Assembly (NCBI GenBank): GCA_021521415.1
Contig: JAIQDT010005478.1
Coordinates: 62,001-126,000, forward strand
DNA length: 64,000 nucleotides
Direction of reading: 5' to 3'
Source of the DNA: Bidens hawaiensis
Lineage: Eukaryota; Streptophyta; Magnoliopsida; Asterales; Asteraceae
The notes below the pieces were generated by a model. It worked only from the letters and a program-made list of their open reading frames with translations, did no database searches and was not told the origin of the DNA. Positions 42,922 through 54,333 of this stretch are shown piece after piece; positions within the stretch are counted from its first letter, which is position 1, and every line of letters begins with the position of its first letter. A program made the position numbers and the translations under genes.

Positions 42922-43445
42922 TGTTAGTGCACGGTTTTGCGTCTTGAGTCTTTGTAATTATCGTTAATGTTTTGTTTATTATTTAATGTATTAATTAGTT
43001 AATTTTTTATCTAGTTCGTTAAGTTTAAGTCTAGTTCGCTAGGGGATGTTAGCGAACTAAGACATTAATTGTATTCCCTCCTGATTCGTTTGGGTATGTT
43101 AACGAATCAGGGGGTGTTTCGTTAACTTAATGTATGTAAAGAAGGAGAGTCTGGTTCGCTAGGGGATGTTAGCGAACCAGATACTCTTCTATATATAGTG
43201 AACCCTTGTTCACTGTTTAATTAAGCTTTGAGAGTTAATTATCGAACCTCTGTCCAATTGTTCTCTCGATCTTCAACCTAACCTTATACGAATTACAATT
43301 ATACATATACTGATAATATATAAACACATAAACACCTAATCTATGGTAATTATGAGCTAGATCTATATAAACGTATTAATTGGTTAAACACAGATCTGAG
43401 ATCTGTTATAGTTACTGTTATTGATTGTTTAATCGAGTTCCAACA
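42922..43445 (+). repeat. E3 3' LTR, 524 bp
   Basis: Same length as the 5' LTR, 18 substitutions and no indels by my count. The third palindrome is perfect here (GGTTCGCTA/TAGCGAACC), and the loop of the second is changed to 'tgggtatgt'. The TSD copy ATTAC follows. Confidence 0.95.
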
Positions 43446-43627
43446 ATTACGACGAAGAGTCCTCCAACGTTAGCAGTATCCCATTTCTTTATGATTTATT
43501 GTAACCAACAGATCAGATCTAGATGATATCGATTATCATACGTTGATCTACTTACCTTACTAGGATCTAGTTCATAGTAATTACTCTTAATTAGTATATA
43601 TATATATATTATGTATTAGTTGTATAA

Positions 43628-43930
43628 TAACCAAGAATAAACCTAAAAATTACGAAAAAAGAATCAAAATCAAGAACAAGATAATAATAACATATACCAG
43701 CAAATACTTAAAACAACAAAAGAAAAAATCTAATATTAACAACAAAATATAAATCAGCAAATACTTAAAACGTCCCATAATAAAAAATTAGCAAATACAA
43801 ACAAAAAATAACAGCAAACACCTATAAAAATAAACCTAATGTTAACAGCAAATTGGTTCTCACTGTTTTCAGGTTAAGAATAAAATATATTTGATCCTAT
43901 TTATATATATATATATGTATATATATATAT
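43628..43930. repeat. AT-rich inserted segment with AGCAAATACTTAAAAC repeats
   Basis: Absent from the E1 LTR at this place. Contains 'agcaaatacttaaaac' twice and shorter copies of 'agcaaatac', and ends in a TA microsatellite. It may be part of the same insertion as the MITE; I do not recognise the family. Confidence 0.45.
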
Positions 43931-44306
43931 AGGTATTGGAGCATTTCAGAAGTTTTTTTACAGCGATGCGAGAAGTGAAGGTGTAACTCCATTAATCCCT
44001 AATTTCATTCCATTTCTTATGTGTAGGTGTGTTGTGTAGGTGCGTATGTACGTGTGTAGGTACGTATGTTTGTATATGTGTACATATGCTTGTATGTGTG
44101 CAGGTACGTAGGTTTCAATGTGGCTCGGTACATTTGTATGTGTATAGGTAGGTTTGAATGTGTATTAAGACATAAATACAACCAACCTACATACATGTAG
44201 GTAACATCATAAACACGGGAATGAAAAATTAGGGATTAAGGGAGTTACACATTAACTTCTCGCACTTCTCGCTGTAATATCACTTCTCGCAAGATCCATC
44301 CCCTAT
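43931..44306. mobile_element. MITE-like element with TIRs of about 80 bp
   Basis: Left 43931-44011 and right 44222-44306 are inverted copies. The best blocks are 'gcgagaagtgaaggtgtaac' / 'gttacacattaacttctcgc' and 'taatccctaattt' / 'aaattagggatta'. The 210-bp interior has degenerate 'gtaggtacgtatgt' repeats. Flanks are TA-rich, so the target duplication cannot be read. Superfamily not assigned. Confidence 0.65.
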
Positions 44307-44453
44307 ATAGGTATATATATATTATGTATTTGTTGTATTAGGTGCATAATAATAATAGATTAGGTGAAGCTTTGATCGAGAAAACAATTTGACAGAGGTT
44401 CAATACTTTATCAATCAAAATCTTAAATTATCAGAGGACAAAGCCTACATATA

Positions 44454-44570
44454 GAATATCAATCAATCAATCATACCCAGTGAAGTCCCACCAACAGCAA
44501 AGCTATAGGTAGGGTCTGGGGAGGGTGGGATGTAGGCACATCGTACCTCTATCCAAAGGGATAAAGATCT
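44454..44570 (-). mobile_element. Au-like SINE, 117 bp, TSD CTACATATA
   Basis: In minus orientation it carries 'ggatagaggta', 'accctccccagaccctacc' and 'gtgggacttcactgggtatg', followed by a simple TTGA-type tail. This resembles the 3' part of the angiosperm Au SINE. A 9-bp duplication CTACATATA is at 44445-44453 and 44571-44579, and E1 has the uninterrupted site near 2363-2378. Short length suggests 5' truncation. Family name from memory of the consensus. Confidence 0.7.
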
Positions 44571-44589
44571 CTACATATATAATATGGAT

Positions 44590-44815
44590 CCAATTCATTA
44601 CACATCCTGTAACGAATTGGAGTCCACTTCGTTAACATTACAGACCCAATAAACAAACATAACGAATCATCTTATTCGTTATGCCCCATTCTTCAACATT
44701 CCATGCCAAATGGGAACATACATAAGGAACTACAAGCCCATTCGTTAAATATCCTTAACGAATGGGAGTTACATTACACAAACTGGCTACTTCGTTAAAC
44801 ATCCTTAACGAACTA
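44590..44815. repeat. Palindrome array of the E4 3' LTR
   Basis: Homologue of 2386-2614. The first pair (CCAATTCATTACA/TGTAACGAATTGG) and the fourth (CCCATTCGTTAA/TTAACGAATGGG) remain well paired. The third is decayed. Confidence 0.7.
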
Positions 44816-44927
44816 GCCTTACATTAACGAACTAACTATTTAACATAAATATCTTTTTCATTATTATAATAATAAATACAAAGACGATAAATACAAAGAT
44901 TCGAGACGCCAAAACCGTGCACTAACA

Positions 44928-44945
44928 AACACCCCCTTCGTCTTG
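44928..44945 (-). other. Polypurine tract of E4
   Basis: 'agacgaagggggtgtt' in element orientation before the LTR. Confidence 0.65.
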
Positions 44946-44963
44946 AGCTCTTTGTCTTTTAAT

Positions 44964-47889
44964 TTATTTGAAGCGCTTAGTCTGCCAGTCCCAACAGCTA
45001 TGAATCCCGTACTTGTGACATACACGTACGACACGCTGGAATTGCATAGCTCGGTCATAATCTTCACGGCGCTCAATCAATATCTTATTTTTGAACAACA
45101 CGTTATTGTCTGTCTATGTTAAAGTTAACGAGCCACATCGGATCAATAATATTAATTAGCTCGGTCTTCAAACCTTTTCCCAAAATAATAATGACCTCAC
45201 CAGTACGATTATCATAATACCAACAGTTGAATGACAAATAAATATGTTGATTTAGCGTCTTGACTGGTACACACTTCATCGTCTTTGGCGGTTTTACTTT
45301 AAGCACGAGCTTCCTCCAACCCGTTCTTGGATCTATCTCGTTAATTCGTTTACAGATTGGAATCTGCGGCTTAAAAAATTTAAACCCATGGTTCATCTCG
45401 AAGAGCAAATGTTGATGGAACCATTCTGGTCGACGGTTTACACCATGGTTAATAAACGGTCGAAACGCGAGGGTACGTACATCCCATCACGGTAATGGGA
45501 GAACGTCAGTAATGTTTTCATAATACTGAACGCCGTTCTCCCATTTAATAATACAGACCTTTAACTCTGTATCGTAACGCCATGAAACAATATCAACTCT
45601 TACTTTAGACACGTCTTTGAATGAAGTCATTTGATTAGCTTTAGCATATGCAATGGCCTCCAGCTCGTTCTTATCAACATATCTACACGTCTCGATAATC
45701 TTACGTGCTCTTTTGCCTCGATATGCAAACCATCCTTGAATATCAGCAACAGATGGACCAGGATTCGATTCAAACCTCTTTTCTTTACACTTTGATACTT
45801 TATCCAAATGATCTTCAGCTGCCTTAACATTTTCTTCCGTAAATATAGGAGCATCCTGATCAACGTTTGATCTTTGAAATAGATCAGGGTATTCCTCAAC
45901 TGGCACATCTTCTATCTCAACATCCTCATTTTCATAAATAAACGACGTATGCATCGGAATCATCGTATCATGCAATACTTCCTCGTCATTCTTAACCTCA
46001 ATGTCGTCCTCGGCCTCTAATGCATCAAGCTCTTCATCATTCAGACTCAGGATAATAGAAATCTGCTCGCGTGTGAAGGACCGATCGACAAAACTGTCCC
46101 ACTTCTATCTCTTCGGCATTAACCAATCTCCAAATCACCCCCGTACTATCCATAAATATAACTGTATTAGCCTTAACCAACTCAATTGGTTATACATTCA
46201 TCGAGTCCTGATAAACGACCACCTATTTGTTCAAATCACCAGCAGCCTCACTTGTTCTGGCACCGGAGGATGAGCTGTGAGCTTGTTTCTACTCACTGCC
46301 TCCAGCACCCGAGGCATCAGGATCCACGTCATCATTCTTCAACTTCTTTATAACATCTTCTTTACATGTGAGTTGTAGAATGAGATCCTCCTGTTCCTTC
46401 ATCTTCACCTCCTGAGAAGTAACAATCTCATGGAGGGCTTTGGTTTCTGTTTGACAAAAAGAAACATAACTCATCAGTTTTCGCTGATTGATCAACATTA
46501 GCTCTTGATTCTGTCGGTTAGCTGCCATTTGATTCTCATTAATATGAATCAAGCTCAAGAGCATGTTCATCTAATTCTCCTGTGGCATAGCATGAAATGA
46601 TGGAGGGATCGGCTGTACTGGACCTTCAGGACGATTAAGCCTCATGAACGACATTTCCATAGGCTGTGTCGGCATCATTGTCGGTGTAGGTGAGATCACC
46701 GATGTAGCAGCAGTAGGCCTTGGTAAAGTAGATAAGACAGATTGTGGAATCATACCAAGCCTAGGATCCGATGTGAGTGTGGTCGTCTATGTGTAATCCG
46801 GAGTGCTTGTAGTAAATGGAACCACCGGTCTTTGAGGAGCAGACGACCTTGGAGGTTAACTCCAAATGATACACCAGCACCATCAGTCACTCATCGTTTA
46901 GATGACTCACCCTTAGCCACCTCTTTACCTTTACGCTTTCGTTGATCAGCTTGTACAACAACTGCCTCGACGCCAGCACGTCCTTGGTGATCATCCCTAC
47001 CATCATCACCATCATCTCCATCACCACCGTCGTTCCCAACTGGACTAATCAAGCTTTTGAACCTTGGTTGAGGATCTTGGTGGTACAACTTCATTCTCCT
47101 CATTGTATCCGCTTTCATATGCTCAAGCTTCAATATATCGTTGCGGAGTGTTGGTTCAATCACCAAATCACGAATCGCATCCTGAATAAGCAGTTGGAGA
47201 AAATGGGGATACATAAGAAATCTATTACGTCGATTCTTAACAATGCAATTCTCTTTGAGATGATTGAATAAGCAGTTGGAGAAAATGGGGATACATAAGA
47301 AGTTGAAAGGCTTGTTCAAAATCAATGCGACGAATGTCGATTGAAGCATGATACGACACTCATCAAAACCACCTTTTCGTCCACCAAGGCAATGTATTAA
47401 GACATTTAATAAGTACTTGTATGTGGGACACAAGTACGCCTTGTTATACATGGACATATCCAGATTTCCAGCATAAAGCACTCGACCAAACAGACCACGG
47501 ATCAACTCCTTTTTGAATTCACACGGATTATCCATATTGTCATCAAATGTCAACACTCGGCGTATCTCCTCAGTTGATATCAAAACCGGTCTACCATTTA
47601 CCTCGGCAGCTATATCATTCTCCATTTCCACATAGTGAGCTGAGTTCCAAAACTAATGGATAATACTAAAATGAATCTCAGGATCCGTTGTGACAGCATT
47701 GCCAATACGTGAACGACGAATAAACACTATCATTTCCCCAAATATATCTTCATCGGCAATGTTCGTTCCGACAAAAGGACCGATATTATGCTTTTTTTCA
47801 AACTACAACAAAGGAAAATCCGGTACTTGTTGTTGCTGTACCAGTTGTTGCTCAGCAGCAGGAGGATCTTGAACATTCTCGTTAGCCAT
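44964..47889 (-). pseudogene. E4 extra ORF ('env-like' position), frameshifted
   Basis: Starts MANENVQDP at 47889, inferred stop 44964-44966 after a DWQTKRFK ending as in E3. N-terminal helical region 46891-47631 contains GLFGRVLYAG and GGFDECRIMLQSTFVALILNKP. A basic RKRKGKEVA cluster, an S/T/P-rich part (46571-46850), a coiled coil (46289-46570, KMKEQEDLILQLTCKED), an acidic region (45830-45980) and the conserved C-terminus (IDPMWLVN) follow. Several frame changes separate these. A 37-bp duplicated stretch (47183-47219 and 47265-47301) damages the N-terminal region. Function unknown. Confidence 0.75.
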
Positions 47890-47891
47890 AA

Positions 47892-48570
47892 CTGAAAATA
47901 GATATGAACCCGAGATTTAGTGTAAATAAAGTAATATTTAAATATTTAAAGATAATATTAAATATATTTTCTGATTAAATAGTATTAAATGAATTTAAAA
48001 CTTTATTTTATAATAATTTTAAATGTCATTCGTTATCTAGGCTGATTCGTTATAAGGAACTGGTGCATTTTTATAATGAATTGGCTAATTCGTTATCAAG
48101 TAAATTACACGAATTAGACATGACGAATCAGTGGTGAAAGAATAACGAATTATAGACGAATGAGCAGTAATTCATTATCATTTTTGTGAATGGATTAATT
48201 CGTTAACCCTTAGTAATGAATTGAACACGAAGAAGTTTCTATTCGTTGCCCTATACGAATGGCCACCAATAATGCTTAATGTTGACTAACTGAAGTCCAA
48301 GTCAAAATTAACAAGAACATAGAAAGTCAAACTTCAAATCTAGAATCAATCCCAACATAATCTACGACGTAAATCAAAACAAATGATCATAATGATCTCG
48401 GAAAAACATCGATAGTTTATTCGTGTCACCAATTTAGACTAATACAGTATATAAATAGGAGAAATTGATGTTTATATGTATAAGTTAAAAAACCGATTAA
48501 AAATAAATTAACAAACCCCTGAAATGATCATGTAACTTGACGAAAATCATCACGTTTTGATCCTCATTAC
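47892..48570 (-). other. Putative leader intron before the E4 extra ORF, 679 bp
   Basis: In element orientation: donor GCAAG|GTAATGAGG at 48570, acceptor 'attttcag' at 47892, ATG two bases later. Length and position match E1 (681 bp). It contains TTCGTTA copies at 48000-48260. Confidence 0.55.
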
Positions 48571-48712
48571 CTTGCGAGTATGAAATGATGAACTAAAGAA
48601 GGTTTAGGTAATGTCGGGATTTTTGGAAAAAATGGCTAGGGTAACTTTGCTTAAGGAAGAAGAAAGTGAATCAGTGAATGAGGACGAATCGGCTTCACAT
48701 TTCCCTATAAGC
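48571..48712 (-). promoter_or_regulatory. Putative internal promoter and leader exon of the E4 extra ORF
   Basis: GCTTATAGG at 48712-48704, then a pyrimidine-rich leader to the donor at 48570. It is preceded (48740-49030) by a TTCGTTA/TAACGAA cluster. Confidence 0.45.
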
Positions 48713-50886
48713 AACGACTCAACTAGTTTCCAAGGCAATGAATCATCTGATTCATTAAATTTTGAATTAACGAATCAGTTGATTCGTTATCAAATTCTTT
48801 TCACGTGGTAATGAATTCATTACACTTGGCAATATATTCATTACACGTGTCAAACGAATGAGTGATTCGTTAAGTTTTAACACGAATCAATAACGAATTA
48901 GAATTATGCTTGATTCGTTATATGATGGATGACGAATTAGGTCATTCTTTACAGAGTGGCGGAATCGAATTAGAGAGGGAACGAATTGAAGTAACTTCAT
49001 TCGTTATCCATGACTAACGAATTAACAATAATTTCTTTTATTTAATTTTAAAATAAATAAATAATTATATCAATTAAATAAATGAATACATAAATAAATA
49101 ACTTAAATCAACAAAATCTAGTATCTCGATGAACTTTTACCTTAAGTCACTTTACCCAATCGTGGTAAAATGAAATACCTTAACGTGTTTTACGCTTAAA
49201 ACACATAAGTTAAAAATGATTAAATAATATGTAAAACGAAAAATAAAAAATCTTTTTGGTGTTTTTCTTTTTCATATTAAAATATTTACTTTCAAATCCG
49301 AAAAATAAGCATAAAATATTTTTGTGTTTTTGTATATTTTTCGAAAGAGTATATATTTTTGTATTTTTGGTGAGTTTAAGAAGTGAATCATATTGACCAA
49401 ATTGCCCTTCCATAATAGTTTTATATCTCAGCGATATTGTGACTGGCGTTAACTCAGTCATTGATATTGTTGTCCACTTAAATCTTATAACGAGCTTTCA
49501 AACGTTTTTGTGATATGATTAATTGGTTCAATTAAAGCACAGAATATCAGAAACTATCAGCCTCTAATCTCAGTTCAATCTTAATTTGATTTTTACGGTA
49601 TCACCCCAACTTGACTTAAACTGTTTTACTATCAATCAAAATTTTGATTTTATAGATTTTGTTTGATGCACTGAGATTCTTTTACTATGAGTGAGTATGC
49701 ACGAGCCCATCTTTGCTTCCACACATTGTGTCCCCAGGGGTCCGTTTCTAAATGGTATTAAGACGCACGCAAGGGAGGAACAATGTATGACTAGCAACGA
49801 ATTTTAATCAAGTCAGTAATTCGAATTGTACAATGTGCAGCAATTCTAGTTTAACGACTTTAGGTTTGCTCTAAAAGCGGTTGAAATATTCATTCATATG
49901 AATACCCAGATGATTAAGCCGCATAAAGACTCACAGTGTCCAGAATCCTAAATCCTTTTAATCAAACTTATTTTGTTTTTAGTGATCAAACAGACATAAG
50001 GCTTGAGTATGACAAGCTATTACATTTCTGCCATCATTACCGAGATGGTAGAGACTAACACCCCCTTTCAATTTGGCATTTCTTTATGTTTATATCACTT
50101 ACTTTACTCTAACGGCTTGTTTAAGACCTACCAATGCACCAATGCAATTAAGCACTCAGTCTTTTCAGCTTATTTCTTTCTAGATATGAGACCATATGAT
50201 CAATGTACTATCATTCTCTCTTTTTGCTTCAAAACTCCAAATTTTTTAGGAGCATAAAAATTAATTAAATCGTCCCAGTTACTTTTACTATATAGATTAA
50301 TGGCTATCCTATCAATCCACAAGTGGATAACAGGGCCAAATCATGCAAGCATGTTCCACAAACTTAAATAACCGACATAATTTTCAGCGAGTGAATTAAA
50401 TAGAAACACATAACTGTTGCCCTAGTTGCTTTATATTATCAGGTAAATGGCTATCCCAATCATTTACAAATAAACATTAGGACCAAACATATACAAGTAT
50501 ATGTCCTTCAAATATAAGTAAATGACATAATTTTAAGCCACAATATGCAAAAATCTTTTTGGTTTTTCTCTGTACATACAAAACTTTTTGTTATTTTAGT
50601 ATTTTATAAACATACTAAAAATTCACAATCTTTTTGTCTTTTCGGATTTTTCTTTACAAACAGAAAGGTACAATATTTTGATTTTCCAAATTTTTAAATG
50701 TTTTTGTATCATCTAAAATATTATAAAGACAAATCACAATATTTTTGTATTTTTCAAAATTTTTCATGTTTTTGGATTTTCTCTATACAAACAAAAAGCA
50801 CAATATCTTTGTATTTTCTATTTCACCCCTAAAACCTAAAACATAAAAAATCAAATAAAAGAAAAGTAAACATAAAATAAAGATAG
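48713..50886 (-). other. E4 spacer between internal promoter and RNase H
   Basis: Contains the TTCGTTA/TAACGAA cluster (48740-49030), the empty MULE site (near 49590), conserved spacer blocks, the hairpin ACATATAC-aa-GTATATGT (50487-50504) and AT-rich words. Not coding; the frames 49210-49461 and 50003-50257 have no motif. Confidence 0.55.
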
Positions 50887-52223
50887 TTATCCTTGTTTCA
50901 GGATATTAGTAAGGGTTTTTAATCCATTTAAACCAAGCAGAAAGTGAAAACGTGTTTTATCAAATGCCTTGGTAAATAGATCGGCTTTTTGAAAATCGGT
51001 GTGCACTTTCTCAATTTCATTTGGTTTCTTTTCGAAGCAATCCCGTATAAAATGATATCGAATTTCGATATGTTTAGTTTTTGAGTGTTGTATGGGATTC
51101 TTGGTAATACTTACAGCAGCAGAGTTGTCAATAAAGATGGGAGTAGTAAGAAACTTGAAAACGTAATCCCGCAAGTGTTGCTGGATCCATAAAACCTATG
51201 AAGAGCAACTCGAGGCTGCCACGTATTCGGCTTTGGCGGTTGAAGTGGAGACCGTTGTCTGCTTCTTACACTTCCAGGAAACAAGCCAGCTTCCTATGAA
51301 TTGACACCCTACTGTAGTCGATTTAAAGCTGATATTGCACCCTCCATAGTCTGAAGCGGAAAACGCAGTGAAATTGAAATAATCTCCCTTGGGATACCAT
51401 AACCCGATGTCAGGATTACCCCTCAGATATTGTAGTATACGCTTTACCGCTGCCACGTGAGTCACCCGGGGACTTGCTTGGTACCTAGCACATAAACAAA
51501 CTGCAAACATTATGTCAGGTCGAGAAACAGTAAGATACATTAAATAACCTATCATTACTCGATAAATGGTAGGATCGACGGTATCCTCCAATTCATCCGG
51601 TGATAAATTGTGACCCACATGGAAAGGAGTTGAAGTGATTTTTCCGGCAGTTATCTTGAATCGGCTCAAGACACCGTTCACGTACTTCGTCTGATGAATG
51701 AAGATTCCTTTGTCTGACTGATGAACCTACAACCCTAAAAAGAAGTTCATCTCTCCCATCGAGCTCATTTCAAACTTTGTTTGCATTGACTTCTCGAAAT
51801 CCTTACATAACTTGTCATTTGTTGACCGAAAGATAATGTCGTCGACTTATATCTGAACGAGGAGCCGATCATCACCAACATTTTTATAAAATAATATTCA
51901 GTCTACAGTCCCTCGCTTGAAGCCATTATCAGTAAGATGGTCAGCAAGCGTGCCATACCAAGCTCTCGGGACTTGGTGTAGACCATACAGTGTCTTGTTT
52001 AATCGGTAAACTTGATCCGGATAATGAAGGTCTTCAAAGCCAGGAGGCTGTAAAACAAACACTTCATCATGTAGTTCGTCGTTGAGAAAAGCACTTTTCA
52101 CATCCATTTGATAGACTTTAACATTCTTAAAAGCCGCATAAGCCAGAAAATTCGTATAGCTTCCAATAATGCAACCGAAACATATACCTTAGTGTAGTAT
52201 ATTCCCTCTTGCTGATGGAAACC
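50887..52223 (-). pseudogene. E4 pol: RT C-terminal half and RNase H
   Basis: In coding order from 52223: first catalytic aspartate region [10 protein letters not shown] (52107), LYGLHQVPRAWYG, the YVDD box with its tyrosine codon turned into a stop (*VDDII, near 51845), NGVLSRFKI (51681), SRPDIMFAVCLCARYQ, KKQTTVSTSTAKAEYVAAS, then HSKTKHIEIRYHFIRDCF and the C-terminal KAFDKTRF. The stop is at 50887-50889. Frame changes lie near 51890 and 51690 and a stop near 51190. Sequence upstream of QGFHQ is replaced by an Athila-like fragment. Confidence 0.85.
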
Positions 52224-54112
52224 TGATATGGTTTAAAATATACATGTTATTATATAAATATTCCCTACAATTTTCTAGTATTTTGAGCCAGTAAATATAT
52301 TTCTATTTGGCTCATAATTGGATTTTAAAGATTAAATTTTTAAATGAGCTAAAATAAAGTATTTATGCTAAACTTGAGAATACAATGGCATCAAAGTAAT
52401 AATTGGTGGAATAAATGGCCACATATTTTGTGGAGTTTCATGTTCACATGCTTAATAAAATATAAAATTCCACGTTAACCATGCTTAAGTTACGTATGAG
52501 TTTTATTTTTTTTACAAAGTGCAGGAGAGCTCGTTGAAATATGTCAAATGGGCTAATGGGTGGTGGGCCCACAAGAAAATAAAAAGAGAAAATGGACTCC
52601 AAGGCTAAGCAAGTAAACAAAAAGAGCAAGAGAATTGGGCCCATGAAAAAAAAACTTGTTAGTGGAGTTTGGAGTGGGGCTCAAGTTTTATTAATTATGG
52701 AGAATTAATAAAAACCCTACACTATATATATTAATAGAGGGAGAGACGAAAAAGAATATATGAAATAGAGAGGGCCGGCTACTGTTTTGTGTGTGGGCTG
52801 GTCACAAGGTTTAATAGCAGAACACCAAAATAATATATAATAATATTATTTGGGGTTTTTGGGTTTTTGTCGACAAAGTAAAAAAAAAAAGAAAAAGAGA
52901 GCTATTAAGGTGAGGAAATTATTGTGGCTCAAGTGGTGGACGTGGAAACAAGAAAGACAATTTAATTTGGATGCAGCTTGAGTATTCGTGACAACATCAA
53001 CACAACAAAACAAAAAGGCACACCTATTTATTTTAATTTTGTTTCATGAACTTTAATAATTATTTTTTTTGTTTCGTATTTAATTATGAGTAGCTAAACT
53101 TTTATACTACCTAGGTTTTGGTTGAGTACTAGTTTATATTAATCGTTTGACGAACTATTTATTTGGCGTTGGTTGATTCAATATTATGTTAAAGGTTTTT
53201 AATTGATTTGGTCATAATATGGTTGAGTAATTGGATCTAGTTTCTTACTTTAATATTTATTCCACTTGTGTTTAATAGTTTTTGGTGATTGTTAGACGCG
53301 TGATCAGGTTGTCTACTTTGTGTTTTCAACTTGTTTGCGGTTTATGGTTGAAATAACCGTAGGAATTATTTATAAAAGTTTACTAGATTTTTATTATTCT
53401 TTCACTAGAGAGGCCGGGAGGCAATTTAGTGTTGTGTCATCTTTTTCTTTTGCGGGTTTGTGTAATAATTGCACGGGAGTGAGTTATCCTAGGTCCCTTA
53501 GATTATTGTGATACAAGTTGTGTTCAAGTTAATTAAACATACCCCCTTTATATTAATATATATTGTATTCGAAGAGGCCGGGAGGTGATTTGGGTTTTGG
53601 GGTACCATAGTATTATTAGGTAAGGTGAGACTGGGAGGTGACCCAACCCTTTAACAATTGAGCTTCACATGTCCTTAGAGTTCTAGGGTGTCGTTGGTGA
53701 GGCTGGGAGGCGATCTAGCGTATTTTAGTGGTCTTTAGTGTCATATTTTTTTAAGATATTGTTTTTCAACCAAGTCAAGTTTGTTGTTTAACTAGTAGGA
53801 TTCCATTACCTAGGTAGTCGTTTCTCGCATATTAGTAAAACCCAATTTTTATAAAGTTCTATTTTTAGTTTAAATTTTATTTAGTTAAGTTTTATTAGTT
53901 TAATTAATATAAAAAAATTCAAAAAAAATCAAAAGAAAGTTTAGGTTAGTAATCTTTTAGGTTTAATAATTAGAATTTACACATAGTGTCCTAGGTTCGA
54001 TATTCGTTCTTACTTGCTAACTACATTGCGACCGGTACACTTGCCGATTGTGTCTTTTTTTAGGTGAATTCGGTAAAACTTGGTATTTAATACTATATAC
54101 GTTTTTCACACA
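52224..54112 (+). mobile_element. Athila-like gypsy 5' LTR, about 1.9 kb
   Basis: Starts TGATATGG directly at the break in E4 pol and ends near 'tttttcacaca'. The PBS TTGGCGCCATTGCCGGGG (54121-54138) follows, close to the tRNA-Asp-type site of Athila/Tat elements. Four repeats of GAGGCCGGGAGG type (53408, 53574, 53626, 53699) lie in its right half. The frame at 53320-53511 has no motif. There is no matching 3' LTR in the window. Confidence 0.75.
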
Positions 54113-54119
54113 TCAAGTT

Positions 54120-54138
54120 TTTGGCGCCATTGCCGGGG
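54120..54138 (+). other. Primer-binding site of the Athila-like element
   Basis: TGGCGCCATTGCCGGGG differs by one base from the common TGGCGCCGTTGCCGGGG. It is followed by an A-rich untranslated leader to 54333. Confidence 0.8.
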
Positions 54139-54333
54139 ACACTGGCAAATTTTTTTGTTTAAACCGAGTTGATTATCTAATCTGTTTATTTGTTTATTTG
54201 TTTTTTTTGTTTAGTTTTTATTTTTCCTTTAGGTGCCTTTACTTGCTATTTGTGCCTTTAGGTTTAGTTTTTCCTTAAAAAAAATTAAAAAAAAAATAAA
54301 AAAAAAATAATAAAATAATCTTTATTTCAGTTT

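Larger units (their letters stand above)
28490..43445 (+). mobile_element. E3: complete Sirevirus-like copia element, 14,956 bp
   Basis: Bounded by TG...CA with 5-bp TSD ATTAC, and the empty site is known from the E1 flank. Order: 5' LTR, PBS, repeat-rich leader, gag, protease, integrase, RT, RNase H, spacer, internal promoter, leader intron, extra ORF, PPT, 3' LTR. This order and a length near 15 kb fit the Sirevirus (Maximus/SIRE) lineage. LTRs are equal in length and differ at 18 of 524 positions by my count (3.4%). Gag and pol carry frameshifts and stops, so the copy cannot be autonomous. Confidence 0.95.
43500..44927 (-). mobile_element. 3' LTR of E4 with nested insertions
   Basis: Homologous to 2123-2723 (E1) and 58874-59045. 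In element orientation it starts TGTTAGTGCACGGTTTTGG at 44927. It is interrupted by an AT-rich segment plus MITE (about 43628-44313) and by a SINE (44454-44570). The palindrome array is at 44590-44815, partly decayed. A duplicated 'tatattatgtatt(a/t)gttgtat' flanks the first insertion block (around 43607 and 44318). Confidence 0.8.

Noticed and set aside
53320..53511. 63-codon frame in the Athila LTR
   Set aside because: Lies within LTR sequence with GC-rich repeats; no homologue recognised.
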